64,000 nt of DNA from Karstenula rhodostoma CBS 690.94. Lineage: Eukaryota > Ascomycota > Dothideomycetes > Pleosporales > Didymosphaeriaceae. The stretch lies in the NCBI GenBank assembly GCA_010093485.1, contig MU001508.1, forward strand, positions 634,051 through 698,050. The letters are read 5' to 3'. A program made the position numbers and the translations under genes. Below are positions 19,666 through 30,986 of this stretch, in pieces. The notes beneath the pieces were generated by a model that had not been told where the DNA came from, made no database searches, and saw only the letters and a program-made list of their open reading frames with translations. Positions within the stretch are counted from its first letter, which is position 1; each line of letters starts with the position of its first letter.

Positions 19666-20219
19666 TGCGAAGAATAAAGCTCGGAGTGCTTGGGCAAATC
19701 AAATCATGTATAAACGAATGGGAGATATCGTCCTCGAATCGAGTAGGATGGTATGTGGCATGGCGTGCATGGATTCACTTTGCGTGGGTGTCGGGATATG
19801 GGTTTATTCCCCCAAGCAAGCACTTTCTACATCGGTGAAGATTATGTTCATCATCGGGGCATGAGCATTATGTCTTGGTCGATATGTAGTCCTGCAGGGA
19901 GTCAAATATGCCGGGCGGTGTCAACATATGACGTAGGTCTTGGCATCTAGGCTGCAGTTAATCATTATAGTCAATGCACACACTTGATGCCACTCTATAT
20001 GTACATATCTTCGCACACGGCGTGAGGTTGCGTAGTACACGAAGTGCTGACCCTTGCACGATATTCGAACCATCCTACATCACGGAAGTACAATCCGTCC
20101 ACAAGCCCCGACTACCACGAGCATTCAGCGATACGCATCCCCAACTCATCTGATCTAAAATTAAAATTGTGGCACTCCTGATCCCAACGCATTCGATCAA
20201 CGCAGGAACGACTTCAACA
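19666..20219. other. Intergenic
   Basis: About 550 bases between two plus-strand genes; no coding or RNA gene supported. Confidence 0.5.
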
Positions 20220-20954
20220 ATGGGTCCTCCACCCCTCCCATCCATCCACCTCCTCTGCCTCGAAGAAACCCACATCGCCGCTTTCACCACCGCGCTCCGC
20301 ACCCACAACGCCCCACCCTTAGATATAAACTACCACCATGGCACCCTAGCCTCCCTCCCCCAAACCACCCACTTCGACGCCATAGTCTCTCCAGCAAACT
20401 CGTACGCCCGCATGGACGGCGGCTTCGACGACGCCCTCTCTCGCGCCCTCTCGCCCGCAGACGACTACATGGCCCTCACGCGCGTCGCCTCGGAAGCACT
20501 CTACGCAGAACACTGCGGTTTCCTCCCGCCGGGCGGCTGCATGTTGGTTTCGCTGGAGGACGCGAGACTGAGAGAGAATGAGTGGGGGTGCAAGTGGCTG
20601 GCGCTGTGTCCGACGATGAAGGTTCCGCAGCGGGTTGAGTGGGATCGGGAGGTTGTGTATGAGTGCGTATATGCGCTGCTGGCGGCGATTGATAGGCACA
20701 ATCGGCGATTGAGAGAGGGCAAGGACGGGATGGCTGGAGAAAAGGTGGGAGAGGGGAGGGAGATTCGCAGCGTGTTGATGACGCCGTTGGCGACGGGGTA
20801 TGGGAGGTGGAGTGCGGCGAGGTGGGCTGCGCAGACGGTGCTGGCGATGAAGCATTTTTCCGAGGCGGTGGAGGCAGGAAAGGGTTGGGAAAAGAAGGGG
20901 CCAGTGAGGGTCATGGGGCATGTTGGGGAGGTTGAGAAGACGTGGGATTTGTGA
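20220..20954 (+). CDS. Macrodomain (ADP-ribose-binding) protein
   Basis: Single exon of 244 residues; the ATG at 20220 sits in an ACAATGG context, and the frame upstream offers only a GTG. The hallmark is DAIVSPANSYARMDGGFDDALSRAL, the macrodomain loop that binds ADP-ribose (N in SPAN, then a GG turn). The later stretch VLMTPLATGYGRWSAARWAA is the second phosphate-binding loop. Such stand-alone macrodomains hydrolyse or bind ADP-ribose derivatives or related metabolites. It sits between the SDR cluster and the carboxylase gene and converges on the latter. There is no obvious functional link to them. Confidence 0.82.
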   Translation: MGPPPLPSIHLLCLEETHIAAFTTALRTHNAPPLDINYHHGTLASLPQTTHFDAIVSPANSYARMDGGFDDALSRALSPADDYMALTRVASEALYAEHCGFLPPGGCMLVSLEDARLRENEWGCKWLALCPTMKVPQRVEWDREVVYECVYALLAAIDRHNRRLREGKDGMAGEKVGEGREIRSVLMTPLATGYGRWSAARWAAQTVLAMKHFSEAVEAGKGWEKKGPVRVMGHVGEVEKTWDL

Positions 20955-21172
20955 GGGGTGCGTTTTCAGTGTGTCAAGTTTGAGATGGTGCAAACGCAAT
21001 GCAGACAGGAGGTGACCGCAGATGTAAGTAGCAACAATCTTCATTTCCATACTCTGGTCAAGCGCGCGTACGGCTGATGCGACTCATGGAGGCTTCTTGG
21101 AAGATGAGACAAATATGAAAAGGCTAAATAGCGACAGCTCGAGTTTCTGCTGTTTTCGTCAGCAATCCTGGC

Positions 21173-23015
21173 TCACATCCTGAAAACACCCCATTTTGAT
21201 TCCTTCTCAACGCCCAGATTTTGACCGCCTTGCGCCATCTGCAGTCCCATTCCCAGTACTCTCCTCGTGTGCTCGGGAGGGATGATACCGTCGTCCCACA
21301 GCCGTGCAGAGCCGAAAGTGGCCTCGCTCTCGCGTTCGATACGCGCCTTGAGATCGGGATCCACTTTCTTGCCGACTGCCTCCATGACCGAGGAAAGCTG
21401 CTCGGCGCCCATGACCGAGGTCTTTGCGTTGGGCCAGGCAAACAGTAAGCGAGGAGAGTATGCGCGGCCGCTGATTGTTTGTTAGCTCGTGTGGGAGGAG
21501 GAGATGTAAGGGGCACAAGACGTACCACATGCCATAGTTACCAGCGCCTGCTGAGCTCCCGACAATGACGGTGAACTTGGGTACATCAACGCAGCTCACC
21601 GCCGTCACGAGTTTGGCGCCATTCTTCGCAATGCCACCCGATTCCGCGTCTTTACCAACCATGAAACCGCTGATATTCTGCAGGAAGATTAAGGGAATTT
21701 GTCGCTTTCCGCACAGTTGGACAAAGTGCGCGCCCTTGAGTGAACACTCAGAGAACAGTATGCCGTTGTTCGCTACGATACCGACCGGATGGCCGTAGAT
21801 CTTGGCGAATCCAGTGACAAGGCTGGGTCCGTAGAGGGGCTTGAACTCAGAAAACACGGAGCCATCGACGATGCGCGCTATTATCTCGTGAATGGGTATT
21901 TGTCGACGCAGGTTGGTTCCAGCGATGCCTGAAAGCTCCTTGGGATCGTATAGAGGCTCGTCGAAGGTAGGTTGCGCAGAGGGTGAGAAAGTCTGCCTTC
22001 GGTGCCAGTTGAGGTTGCCTACGCTTCTCCGCGCAAGAACGAGCGCGTGGGCATCGTCAACGGCAAGGGAATCGGTGACACCGGAAACTTCGCTGTGTAA
22101 CCTTCCTCCTCCGAGCTCCTCTGCTGAGACGACCTCGCCGGTGGCAGCTTTCACGAGGGGAGGACCTGCGAGGAAAATGTGGCCTTGGTTCTCCACGATA
22201 ATGCTTTCATCGCTCATGGAAGGAATGTATGCGCCGCCGGCAGTACAAGGGCCCATGACTACACTGATCTGCGGAATCCCCATCCCAGACATGACGGCCT
22301 GATTGTAGAAGATCCGGCCAAAATGGTTCACATCGGGGAAGACGTCGGCTTGGTGGGGAAGGTTCGCACCTCCAGAGTCGACGAGATAGATGCAGGGTAG
22401 GCGATTTTCCTGCGCAATGCTTTGCGCCCGCAGATGCTTCTTAACCGTGATGGGATAGTATGTTCCGCCTTTCACTGTCGAATCGTTCGCAACGATCATG
22501 CACTGCACGCCATTCACAGTCCCGACACCCGTAACGATGCCACCTGCCGGCACATCTTCACCCGCGTACATAGCATAGCCAGCCATCTGACTGAGTTCCA
22601 GGAATGGGGTTCCCGGGTCAATCAGCGCGGTGATGCGATCCCGGACCAGCATCTTGCCACGCTGTATGTGCTTCTCCCGGGCCTTCTCGGGCCCGCCCTG
22701 TGCGATCTTGGCATGAAGCTGTTCAAGAGCTTCGGTGGCTTCATCCATCTGCCTTTTGTTTTCCTTAAAATCCTCCGCATTGGTGTCGACGTTGGTTGGT
22801 AAGACGGACACGGCCTCGGCATGGTGGGCATGTGTGTACGTAGTTACACCACGCGTCGGCTGCCTCGAAATTTGAGGCTGCACCGGAGATCGAGGCGTAG
22901 GGCGGGCAAACTGTGGGAGGAGACGGCACTGCGATTGTGCACAGAGGGCGCTTGAAGGCCTGATGGAGTGTTTGAGCATTGCCAATGCCTCACGAGAGGG
23001 GGCCTTGGGAGCCAT
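21173..23015 (-). CDS. mccB: 3-methylcrotonyl-CoA carboxylase beta subunit
   Basis: Two exons, 21526-23015 and 21173-21470, encode 595 residues. The intron (GTACGT to AATCAG) joins NYGM to [11 protein letters not shown]. The N-terminal 70 residues are Arg/Ser/Pro-rich without acids, a mitochondrial targeting sequence. The carboxyltransferase N-half has [35 protein letters not shown] and [17 protein letters not shown]. The C-half has [29 protein letters not shown] and [14 protein letters not shown], and the protein ends WGVFRM as in known MCC beta chains. The enzyme carboxylates 3-methylcrotonyl-CoA in leucine breakdown together with a biotin-bearing alpha subunit, which is not in this window. 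A role with the adjacent AtuA-like gene on a branched acyl-CoA is possible. I chose the ATG at 23015, five codons inside the open frame. Confidence 0.93.
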
Positions 23016-23689
23016 GATTGATAGCAGCAAGCGGTCCGCACAGCAAGCGCAGCGACACGGTGTATTTTAGCTGGAAAGACTACAGAGCGCAGCGCAGAAG
23101 CTGAGACCTCGGAGAGAAAAGCAGGGTGGACCGCGGCTGAGGAGAAGCTGGGGATGCCAGAGCCGCCAGTAACCGGACGCCGAACGTCACTGGTTCGGTG
23201 TGGGGTTGGGCGCTAGAGTCCAATTAGGAAGGCACGCTTGACCCGCTCCCGAGGTGCTAAATTCTGACAGGTCACGTGCTGCTCGGCATCCCGAAGTCAA
23301 ATCATTCTCGTCGAACAACTGGGCGATACAAAACGGGGTTTTTCACCTCTGCATTTGGTTCTGCACGCGCCACTATGCCATCTTCTAAACTGAATGCAGG
23401 CTCCCGGAATCCCTTTATTGTTCAGACTTGCCCTAATCTGTCTATCACTTTACGGGACACTACTTCAAAGTGTTTGTAGTTCGTATCAACAATCAGAAAA
23501 CCATTCCAATCCACTTCCAATCACGACACAATATATCATTTCCATGTCTCGTTAGACCAACTAATCTTCGTTCTCATACCAGACTCAACCCCATTATCCA
23601 CTCAATTCATTGACACAAGCCCCACGACACCTTCGAACGATGTTTCCTTCGCAAAACCCCGAATCCGAAACACCTTGGCTTTCCCTAAG
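23016..23689. other. Intergenic, mccB promoter side
   Basis: About 670 bases; upstream of the carboxylase gene and downstream of a small minus-strand gene. I see no gene. Confidence 0.5.
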
Positions 23690-24211
23690 CTACGTCCCAG
23701 CTTGCTTCCTACCATCCCGCAGTATAACAAGTCTATGCACCATGCCCTCAGCCTCATCCCAAGTATTATTCAGTTCCTCCACCAGAAGATCTAGTTGCTC
23801 AGTAACACTCTTCTTGATATCATCTATCTTCTGACTTATGCTCTCGATGCTGCATTTGATCTTGTTCGTCGTACCGAGGAGTTCGTCTGGGTTGGTTTTG
23901 TCGCCGTTCCAATCGACTGGGGTACCGTCATCGGTGGCGGACTGTCCGCTGTTGTTGCCATGCTGAGAGCTTTGAGGTAGACTGTATCCACTGTCCAAAG
24001 CCAGAGAAGCACGCTGTTTCTTAACTTCCTGTTGGAGGTTGTTGTGGATGGCGTTCCAGTCGTGCATTGGGGAATTGAGGAAGACATCGTGGATCTTGCG
24101 GATAGTCAACTGGGGGAAGAACACCATGAAAGTCTCTGTGCGGGTGCGAAGGAGGGGATCGGAGATGTCGGACAAGGTCCATTCACGTAAGGGGGGTGAG
24201 TTGTCTGACAT
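23690..24211 (-). CDS. Small hypothetical protein
   Basis: Single exon of 173 residues from the ATG at 24211 (MSDNSPPLREWTLSD). The N-terminal part contains FFPQLTIRKIHDVFLNSPMHDWNAI, the middle is Ser/Gly/Asp-rich, and the last 60 residues are a likely amphipathic helix or coiled-coil (SIESISQKIDDIKKSVTEQL). No signal peptide or membrane segment. I do not recognise a family. Codon use looks like coding DNA, but no conserved motif confirms it. Confidence 0.4.
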   Translation of the reverse strand: MSDNSPPLREWTLSDISDPLLRTRTETFMVFFPQLTIRKIHDVFLNSPMHDWNAIHNNLQQEVKKQRASLALDSGYSLPQSSQHGNNSGQSATDDGTPVDWNGDKTNPDELLGTTNKIKCSIESISQKIDDIKKSVTEQLDLLVEELNNTWDEAEGMVHRLVILRDGRKQAGT

Positions 24212-24650
24212 TTTGCTGATAGGGTGGATCTTCTTCGTTGGTGTGCTGGTTGTGAGCTCCAAGAGTTGCGACTGAACGGGTGCTTTTGTATACGGATTGG
24301 AGTTGTTTGTACACGGTCATATGGATTGTTTTTGGAGAATTGGGGATGGCAAACATTAGGGAAACGCCGTAGGATGTTCTGTACAGTTCTGCGGCCTCGA
24401 AAGGGCACCAGTCGACTTCGTTATCATTGGTCCTTCTTGTATCCTCTTTTTTACACCACACTTTTGCCTTGGCAATGGGAGGCTACATGTTAAATAAATC
24501 ACGCATCTTCTAAAACGAATGCAGCTGAGAACAGTGAAGCTGGATGCACATTTTTACTACTTTTGTATTTTTTACATATAGTACTTTGAACTGCATGTTT
24601 GAAATGTTCAAATGGAATAACCAAAGAAATACCTACATAGCAAGAGATTG
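24212..24650. other. Intergenic
   Basis: About 440 bases without a supportable gene. Confidence 0.45.
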
Positions 24651-26227
24651 TCAGTAATCTCGCACCAAAGCAGCTATCTTCTCGCCAATTCTTCCTACCA
24701 TGTTCTTCACAGTGCTCACGGGGGGCTTAGCAATCAGCCCAACCATGAAAGCCATGGGAACTGCAATTGCGAAGTAGACCCAGAAGTGCGGGCCTCCAGG
24801 CCGGAAGTCGTCTAACATGCTGAATAGCGACTCAATGTAGCTTAGTGGTAGGAACACAACTGCCAAGATGGTGAGACGCGTGACATTTTCCTTCTCTGTG
24901 AGCGAGCGACGTCCCTCGATCAAGGCAGCCGTAGATGTCACAACCGATACCATAGCTTCCAACCTCTCGCCGTGTTCCGCGACTCCTGTGCGGATGAATT
25001 CGAAATCTTCGACAAGCACATCCCAGTCCTCACTTGGATGTTTGTGGTCCACGTGGTTTTCGATGAAACGGATTGTGCGGCGCAGTTTGGCTTGGGTTGA
25101 GAGGACACGTCTACGCCAGCCTTGTAGGATGCGAAGGTTCGTGTTCAGTTTCTCCAGTTGTGCGATGAGATCGCCGGAAAAGGTGGTGGATAACTCGTAT
25201 TCACGGACACTCATGCCCATGACTGCGATGTAGTTTACCCACTCAGCGGCTACAATTTTCAACGGATAGTACGATATGGCGCGCAAAGTTGGCTTGGATG
25301 CTGTGAAGATCTGAGGCGTTTCTTGCGTCCAGTAATGAACAAGCTCGTCTAGCATGCCTCGGTTTGAGACTGTGGCAGGATTATAAGTCAGGCCGTGTAT
25401 ACTTGCAGCAGGAGATGTTGCAAAGTCTTCGCAGCCTCCAAAGAACGGATTCGACGCAAGATATGTTGGAGAGAATCCATGGTTTTTCGATGCAGTATAG
25501 TTGTGTGAGATTGGTGCATCGAGGAGTACGATACCTGCCGACGATTAACGTGCGCTTAGAGTTACAGATCGGTATGTTTACCGGTCCACTCGTCGCCCGG
25601 GCCATCTACTTTAAGGACTGAACAGCCGTGTTGTATCAAACCGATCCGCTCTCCACGCATCGTCGGCAGGATTACGGCTTTCCGAGGCTGATTGCGATTC
25701 AAGGTCAGGGACTTCATCTCCGTGTCTTTTTGGTCAAATGTGACGATTCGGTGGTACTGCAGCGACAAGAAGTTCTGCTTTTTATCGCGAGATGGCAGCG
25801 AGCAGTTGTTAGGGCTTTGGCTGCTAGTTTTGCGCCATGCTTGATGTACGTAGGACGCGAAAAACCATGGATCGATGTTGAAGAATGAACCCATTATTTC
25901 GATCGTATGTTTCGATGCATCTTCAACCAAGAGGATGCGCCCGCCCTGATTGGTCCTTTGTGTGTCATTCGCAGGGCTCCAGCTTTGCTCTAAATCGCAA
26001 TCTAGAGTTTTTGTGAAGATTTCACGGACGGTGGGGGGCGTTGATTCATTCAAATTTTCTAAACATACGATGCGACACCGATCGTGGGATGCACCAGGCT
26101 GCCGAAGATAGTCGTAAAGATCTGAAAAGCAAGGGTTGCGCTGCTTTTGGGCGAGAACCCGATTGGAAAACATTGGAAAAATCGAAATGCCAAATACTTG
26201 CTCTTCCCCAAGGCTGCTGCCACTCAT
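24651..26227 (-). CDS. CorA-like membrane protein
   Basis: Two exons, 25582-26227 and 24651-25534, give 509 residues (MSGSSLGEEQVFG...). The intron (GTAAAC to GTCGGCAG) joins DEWTG to IVLLDAP. The N-terminal cytosolic half contains DCDLEQSW and IDPWFFASYVHQAW, typical of the fungal CorA-like family. A long helical region (residues about 345-440, LNTNLRILQGWRRRVL and similar) leads to two C-terminal transmembrane segments, LTILAVVFLPLSYIESLFSM and FWVYFAIAVPMAFMVGLIA. The Gly-Met-Asn motif of true magnesium transporters is not visible, as usual for this family, so transport activity is unproven. It is divergent from the RelA/SpoT pseudogene. Confidence 0.78.
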
Positions 26228-26746
26228 TGTTGTATGCAGAAGCTTCCGGTGAAAGCCTCGGTTGCCTAGCTGTGACTTATGGCGTGTAACGTATGGACCA
26301 ACAGCACCAGGCAGAGCGAGGATCGGTGCGATGCGGGGCAAAGCCTGCAGAGCAAACAGGAAACGTAAAGTGGTGGAATCGAGCAAAATTGAGACCAGCG
26401 GGCTTTCATAAACATTGCGCACATATCTATGGTATGATTCTTTGAATATTATGTCGACATGGGGAAGAAATTATTGCAGTTGAGAAGAAATGGTGGTAAT
26501 GACCCCCACGTGGCCATGCAATCCGGCAGTGCACCTGTGACCTGAGCTGAGCCCGATTTGGTCCGAGTTATACGAAGCGCCCAGTGGCTGACTAAAAGTC
26601 AACAAGACTGTCCCCGCTCGTTGACCAAGCTGCCTTCCTTTCCATACATCTTCGGCACGAGGTCACGCGAGCCTGCCTATCCAGTCTTAGTGAACGATCA
26701 GGTACAAACGACACACTTGTTATCTATTTTCACTTGTTCCACCACG
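26228..26746. other. Divergent intergenic region
   Basis: Separates the starts of the CorA-like gene and the RelA/SpoT-ankyrin gene by about 520 bases. No gene. Confidence 0.5.
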
Positions 26747-29132
26747 ATGGAATTCACCACCGATCAAGTTCCACAGAAAACCCCTGCTCATGATGCGAAG
26801 GAACAGTTTCTTCAAAGTTACGAGGACCGCCTGAATCTGTGGGAAGCATTAGCGGTGTTTGTTGAAAACGAGTTGAAGCATTTGAGTAAAGAGGATCCGC
26901 CCGTCAACGCCGTATACTCGCACCGAGTCAAATCTAAGGAATCGTTGGCGGGAAAGATCGAGAAACGGCAAGCACTAGGCGAATGTCTGACATTGGAATC
27001 CATACAGCAGACGCGATGGGACATTGCCGCGACTCGGATATGTCTCTACTTCCCATGCCAGAGTACGTAAGTTCGAAACTTCATAGAGCATCACAAGCTT
27101 TTTGAAACCCTCCCGGATGCGTTAGGCCAGTCTGCGAAACCATTCCGGGGTCGCGACTATATCCCAAAGAATCTGGAACATCGACCGTATCAGGAGCGCA
27201 TGGGATATTACGAAGCTGATCATTACTGGATCCGTTTGCGAAGAGATCTAGTAGAGGGAATATCTGGGTACAATGGAGAGGAGATCGAGATACAAGTTCG
27301 AACAATGTTGATGGACGCCTGGGCAGAAGTACGACACGACCTCGATTACAAGCATATCCTCGGCCACCCTGGAGAAGATGAACTTCGAGTCCTTGATGCT
27401 ATCAAGGGTAGCATTACGGCGTGCGAGATCATGCAAGACCAGTTGTTCATGTTACGCTAAAAACGGATCGAATACGACAATGTATCGTTTAATAGCTGGG
27501 GAGATAGTCCACACTTATGGCGCGCTGTAAACGAGTCCCTCAGGCCGAGACATGGAGCTTTGCTGCGGGCATATGGTGAAGAACCGCTTTCAACAAGCAC
27601 GAGGTATCTGCAAAAATATATCTTCCCAGCCGCGGGTATAAAAACTCCACTGGATCTGAAAGAAAGCATGGCGGAACTTGTCATGGTACAGAATCAGTCA
27701 TCGAAGCTGGTGCTCCTTGAGAATAGCATGGAACTCGCGCAAAAGTTCCTGAAATTGGCATTGGATGCCATCAAAGAAAGGATATACGCAAGAACGACGA
27801 TAAGTATGGGATACACCAAAGAAAGCATTTGGCAAGCGGCATATGAGCAGATGTCCCCTACCGCATCCGTGTCATCCTTTCTCCCCATCTATCTGTTCAC
27901 CAAGATGACGGTGGCAAGCATGCAGAACTTCGTCCGCGATTCTTGGTTAACTTACCTCAGCATACGGCACCTGCAGATGGGGGAAAATATCCGCAGATGG
28001 CGCGGACTTCTATGTGCCGTTTTGGACATGCTTGAGACAGATCTGCATAGTTCTCAGCGGGACAGGGAACTTCGAATGCAGACATTGAGCACAACGTGGC
28101 ACATTCACGAGTGGGCCACGACGCACGTCGCAGAGAATAACCAGGACCTAGTGATTGAGGTGATTGCACGCCTTCTCTGCCATTTTCAACAGTCAACTGT
28201 GAATGTGGCTACCCCCGATGGGAAGGCACTATGGGCGTTTTCAGCAACAGCGCATGTTTACTTTCATCTTTTAGAGTCAATCTCGCATGTTGCTAAGAAC
28301 TCTGGGGGTGTGAGCATTCGAATGCTTGATGATCATCCATGGGATCCGCTCACCGATGATCTCTCAAAGATGGAGCAATGGGTTAGACACGCACGTCAGT
28401 CGCAAGTATGCCGCCTTTACGCAGGAATACCGACAGTATCTCGACCACGATTGTTGGCGCAAGGGGGAACATACGGCGGCCGACATCATCGGAATCAAGG
28501 TCTCGGAGCTGAGGTGCGCAGTGCTCTCCCGAGCACTTTGCGAGAAACCGTGCAACGAAGACTACGTCAGATACTGTCTTCGTGGTGGAACTCTTGATGT
28601 GAGTTATCAAACTGGACACGGTCTCTCCATTCTTGAAGCAGCGTCGGCATTTGCGACAAGTCCCATCTGCAACGAGTTGAGGGCTCTGCTTGACAGCCAC
28701 ATCAACCTGGCACCACGAGGCACTTACAACATGCTGCATATCGCAGTCGTGGCGGGAAATATAGACATGGTCAAGGACTTGACTTCGAACCCTGATCTTG
28801 ATATAGAAGCAAGTTGTCCAACTGAAAGATATGAGGTTAGGAAACTACTACTCCTTAACCCAGGTCTTCTCCTCCAAGAAACATTCAGTAATGATGAGTA
28901 CAATGTGTACAGATTATGGAGTGTTTTTTGGGCTTCAGCTAGAGAAGCCGGGGGTTCTTGGACAGCGCTTGAGCTAGCGGAGGAGTTGGTAGCGGCAGAA
29001 GTCCGCGTTCGCGGGCGTTACCCCGAGGCGTTCATCGGGAGAGCACCGAAGGTTACTGAATGGGGGAGGTGCGCAGAGCTCATACGTGAGCGCATGGCTC
29101 GAGACACCAGACTTACTGGAGAAGAGCAATAG
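26747..29132 (+). pseudogene. RelA/SpoT-ankyrin protein gene, probably inactivated
   Basis: From ATG 26747 one frame reads a RelA/SpoT nucleotidyltransferase domain: HRVKSKESLAGKIEKR, DIAATRICLYFP, then ADHYWIRLRRDL, EIQVRTMLMDAWAEVRHDLD. It continues through a long helical region to about 28.4 kb. Two TAA codons interrupt it, at 27068-27070 and 27458-27460. Coding resemblance continues in the same frame on both sides, and each is one C-to-T step from CAA. Near 28385-28410 the frame shifts, and the new frame carries ankyrin-like text (GLSILEAASAFATS, TYNMLHIAVVAGNIDMVKDL) to TAG at 29130. Alternatively, 63- and 45-base frame-keeping introns could hide the stops, but the second would need a poor donor (GTTACG) and the first would delete domain sequence. 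RelA/SpoT domains make or remove (p)ppGpp-type alarmones. Confidence 0.7.
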
Positions 29133-30060
29133 CTATTTTATATGTAAAACTGCGAGCTACCCAACGAGCGATTATCAAGACCTAATCTCTATACTCCTCC
29201 GTGCCATAGGAATAGCAGCACCGGAACTCATCGTCCGTCTCTACAAACAAAATATACGCACCACGATCCACCTCTATCTCCTCTTCGCCCACCCTATACA
29301 TTCCTCTATACTCAACCCATCCTCCATCTCTCCAAACCAAACACGCGCACCACGATCCGCCTATTCTTACCTCAACCCCCATCACCGCCTCCCCTCCCCT
29401 CCAAGAAGACCGGCCATGCGCTCGCCGCAGCACAGCCATTACCAAAACCCTTCATGGTTCTGCGGAGAAGAGTGAGGTGCGACGATGGGTCTGGTAGGTA
29501 CGTAAAGGGAGAAGGGGCGCGTTGCAATACGGAGATGAGGATTGTTTCCACAATGGAGGGTTGACAGGGGATGGGGCAAGCATAGCAGGGGTGATCGTGC
29601 ATTGGCAAAGCGCGACGCCTTATGTTATCCACCCCTTCATTGATTTACCCGCCCTCATAGCGATCGTATACAATATATGGCAGGGGTGTGGGGAGCAGAT
29701 AGGGATGGGGAATGTTAAGCGGGAGGGGGCTCTCATGGGAGCATAAAGACCGGATATAACCCAAGGCGTTTGCCAGTTAGATATACATAGAATAGGTAAT
29801 CCTAGAGTAACTTGGCTTACCGTACAGGTCCATAATCTTAACCTAATACTGTATCGCCGGTGTTCACCTTCCCGTGAGAGGGGGCGTAGGCGCTCTACTT
29901 TGTAGACATCACAACGTGGGCACAGTGAGTATGAGAAATAAGTGTAACACCAGGGCAAAAGCCTGGGTGGAATCGATTGAATCATGCATTGACGCCGTGC
30001 CAATGCTGGGTATCATAAATCCGTAACGTCGTAAGCCATCCCAAACCAATACGCCTTGTC
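29133..30060. other. Intergenic
   Basis: About 930 bases; C-rich plus-strand tracts around 29280-29400. No gene or RNA I can support. Confidence 0.5.
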
Positions 30061-30986
30061 CTAAAACCAAGCCAAACTCCAAGTAGCCGGCAGATTCGGC
30101 CACTTCTCCTGCCACGCAGCCAGGATATCAGGGACGCGCTCGTCGAAGCCCGCGCGCGCACTTCCGCCGCCGCTGTCCCAGCCAGTCTCGCCATGCGTCT
30201 CCATCTCCTGCACGGCAGCTTCATTCAGCATCAGCCCGAGCTCGCGGATGGCTCTTCCGCCCACGAACGCCTCTTCGTGGTTGTCCCGGATGTCCACGTT
30301 GACAACGTGCACAGGGCGGTTCATCCGACCGCCCTTGTTGTGCAGGTCCTCGAGCACGGCGTCGAAGCAGCGCTCCTCGCACGTGATGATGACATCCACG
30401 ACGCCGGACTCGGTGCCGGCGAAGCCTTGGTCGTCCCTGTGCTCGAGTCTCGGCTTGCCCGGTATCCAGTCTTGGAATCGCTCGGGAAAGGACTTGATGG
30501 TGAGGTTGCGACCCAGCATGTTGAGCAGGCCGTTGGCGGTGTACAGCTGGGTGTTCTGGTTGCTGAGTTCCTGGTGAATCGCTTCGTATGTGGTGCTGTT
30601 GAACTTGTACACATTGGGCTGTGTGATGCTAGGCCCTGGAAGGCGGACGAGGGAGCCGGTGCCGAAGGAGATGGTGGGGAGGTTTGCAGCAGCGAGCTGG
30701 AGGTGTGCTTCCATTGAGCTGGGCAGATTAGCTTGGTGTATCATGGGGAACGTAAGGTAATAGCATACCGGTTCTGGTTACTTGCACAGACGGTGCAGAA
30801 CTTGAGCTTGAAGCTTGAGTCTGAGGCGACGGCTGCCTGGTCGTGTGCCGAGGCGGTGGCGCCTTCGACGACGACCGGGGGCTCCATGGGTGGCGGTGGG
30901 GGTGGTGGAGGCGCTGGTGCAAGCTGTTGTTGTTGTTGCTGCTGCTGCTGCTGCTGGGCACGCGCCCGCAACCGCGGGTCCGACAT
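30061..30986 (-). CDS. ssu72: RNA polymerase II CTD phosphatase Ssu72
   Basis: Two exons, 30769-30986 and 30061-30718, encode 291 residues. The splice (GTATGC to GCCCAG) completes the active-site loop FCTVCASNQNRSMEAH, the CX5R signature with nucleophilic Cys. Downstream are SFGTGSLVRLPG, the PNVYKFNSTTYEAI block, DVIITCEERCFDAVLEDL and HVVNVDIRDNHEEA with the catalytic Asp. Ssu72 removes Ser5/Ser7 phosphates from the CTD within the cleavage and polyadenylation machinery. The N-terminus is extended by a run of 11 Gln and 8 Pro, and the C-terminus carries a Gly/Ser insertion (DSGGGSARAG). It is divergent from the Nbp2-like gene. Confidence 0.95.
30924..30956 (-). repeat. CAG/CAA repeat encoding Gln run
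   Basis: Eleven consecutive Gln codons (read as CTG/TTG on the plus strand) at residues 11-21 of the Ssu72 protein, followed by a Pro run. It is a likely length-variable site. Confidence 0.9.

Noticed and set aside
27062..27124. Reading the first TAA of the RelA/SpoT gene as part of a 63-base intron
   Set aside because: Possible, but the interval reads as domain sequence (VRNFIEHHKLFETLPDALG) in frame, so I favour a nonsense change.
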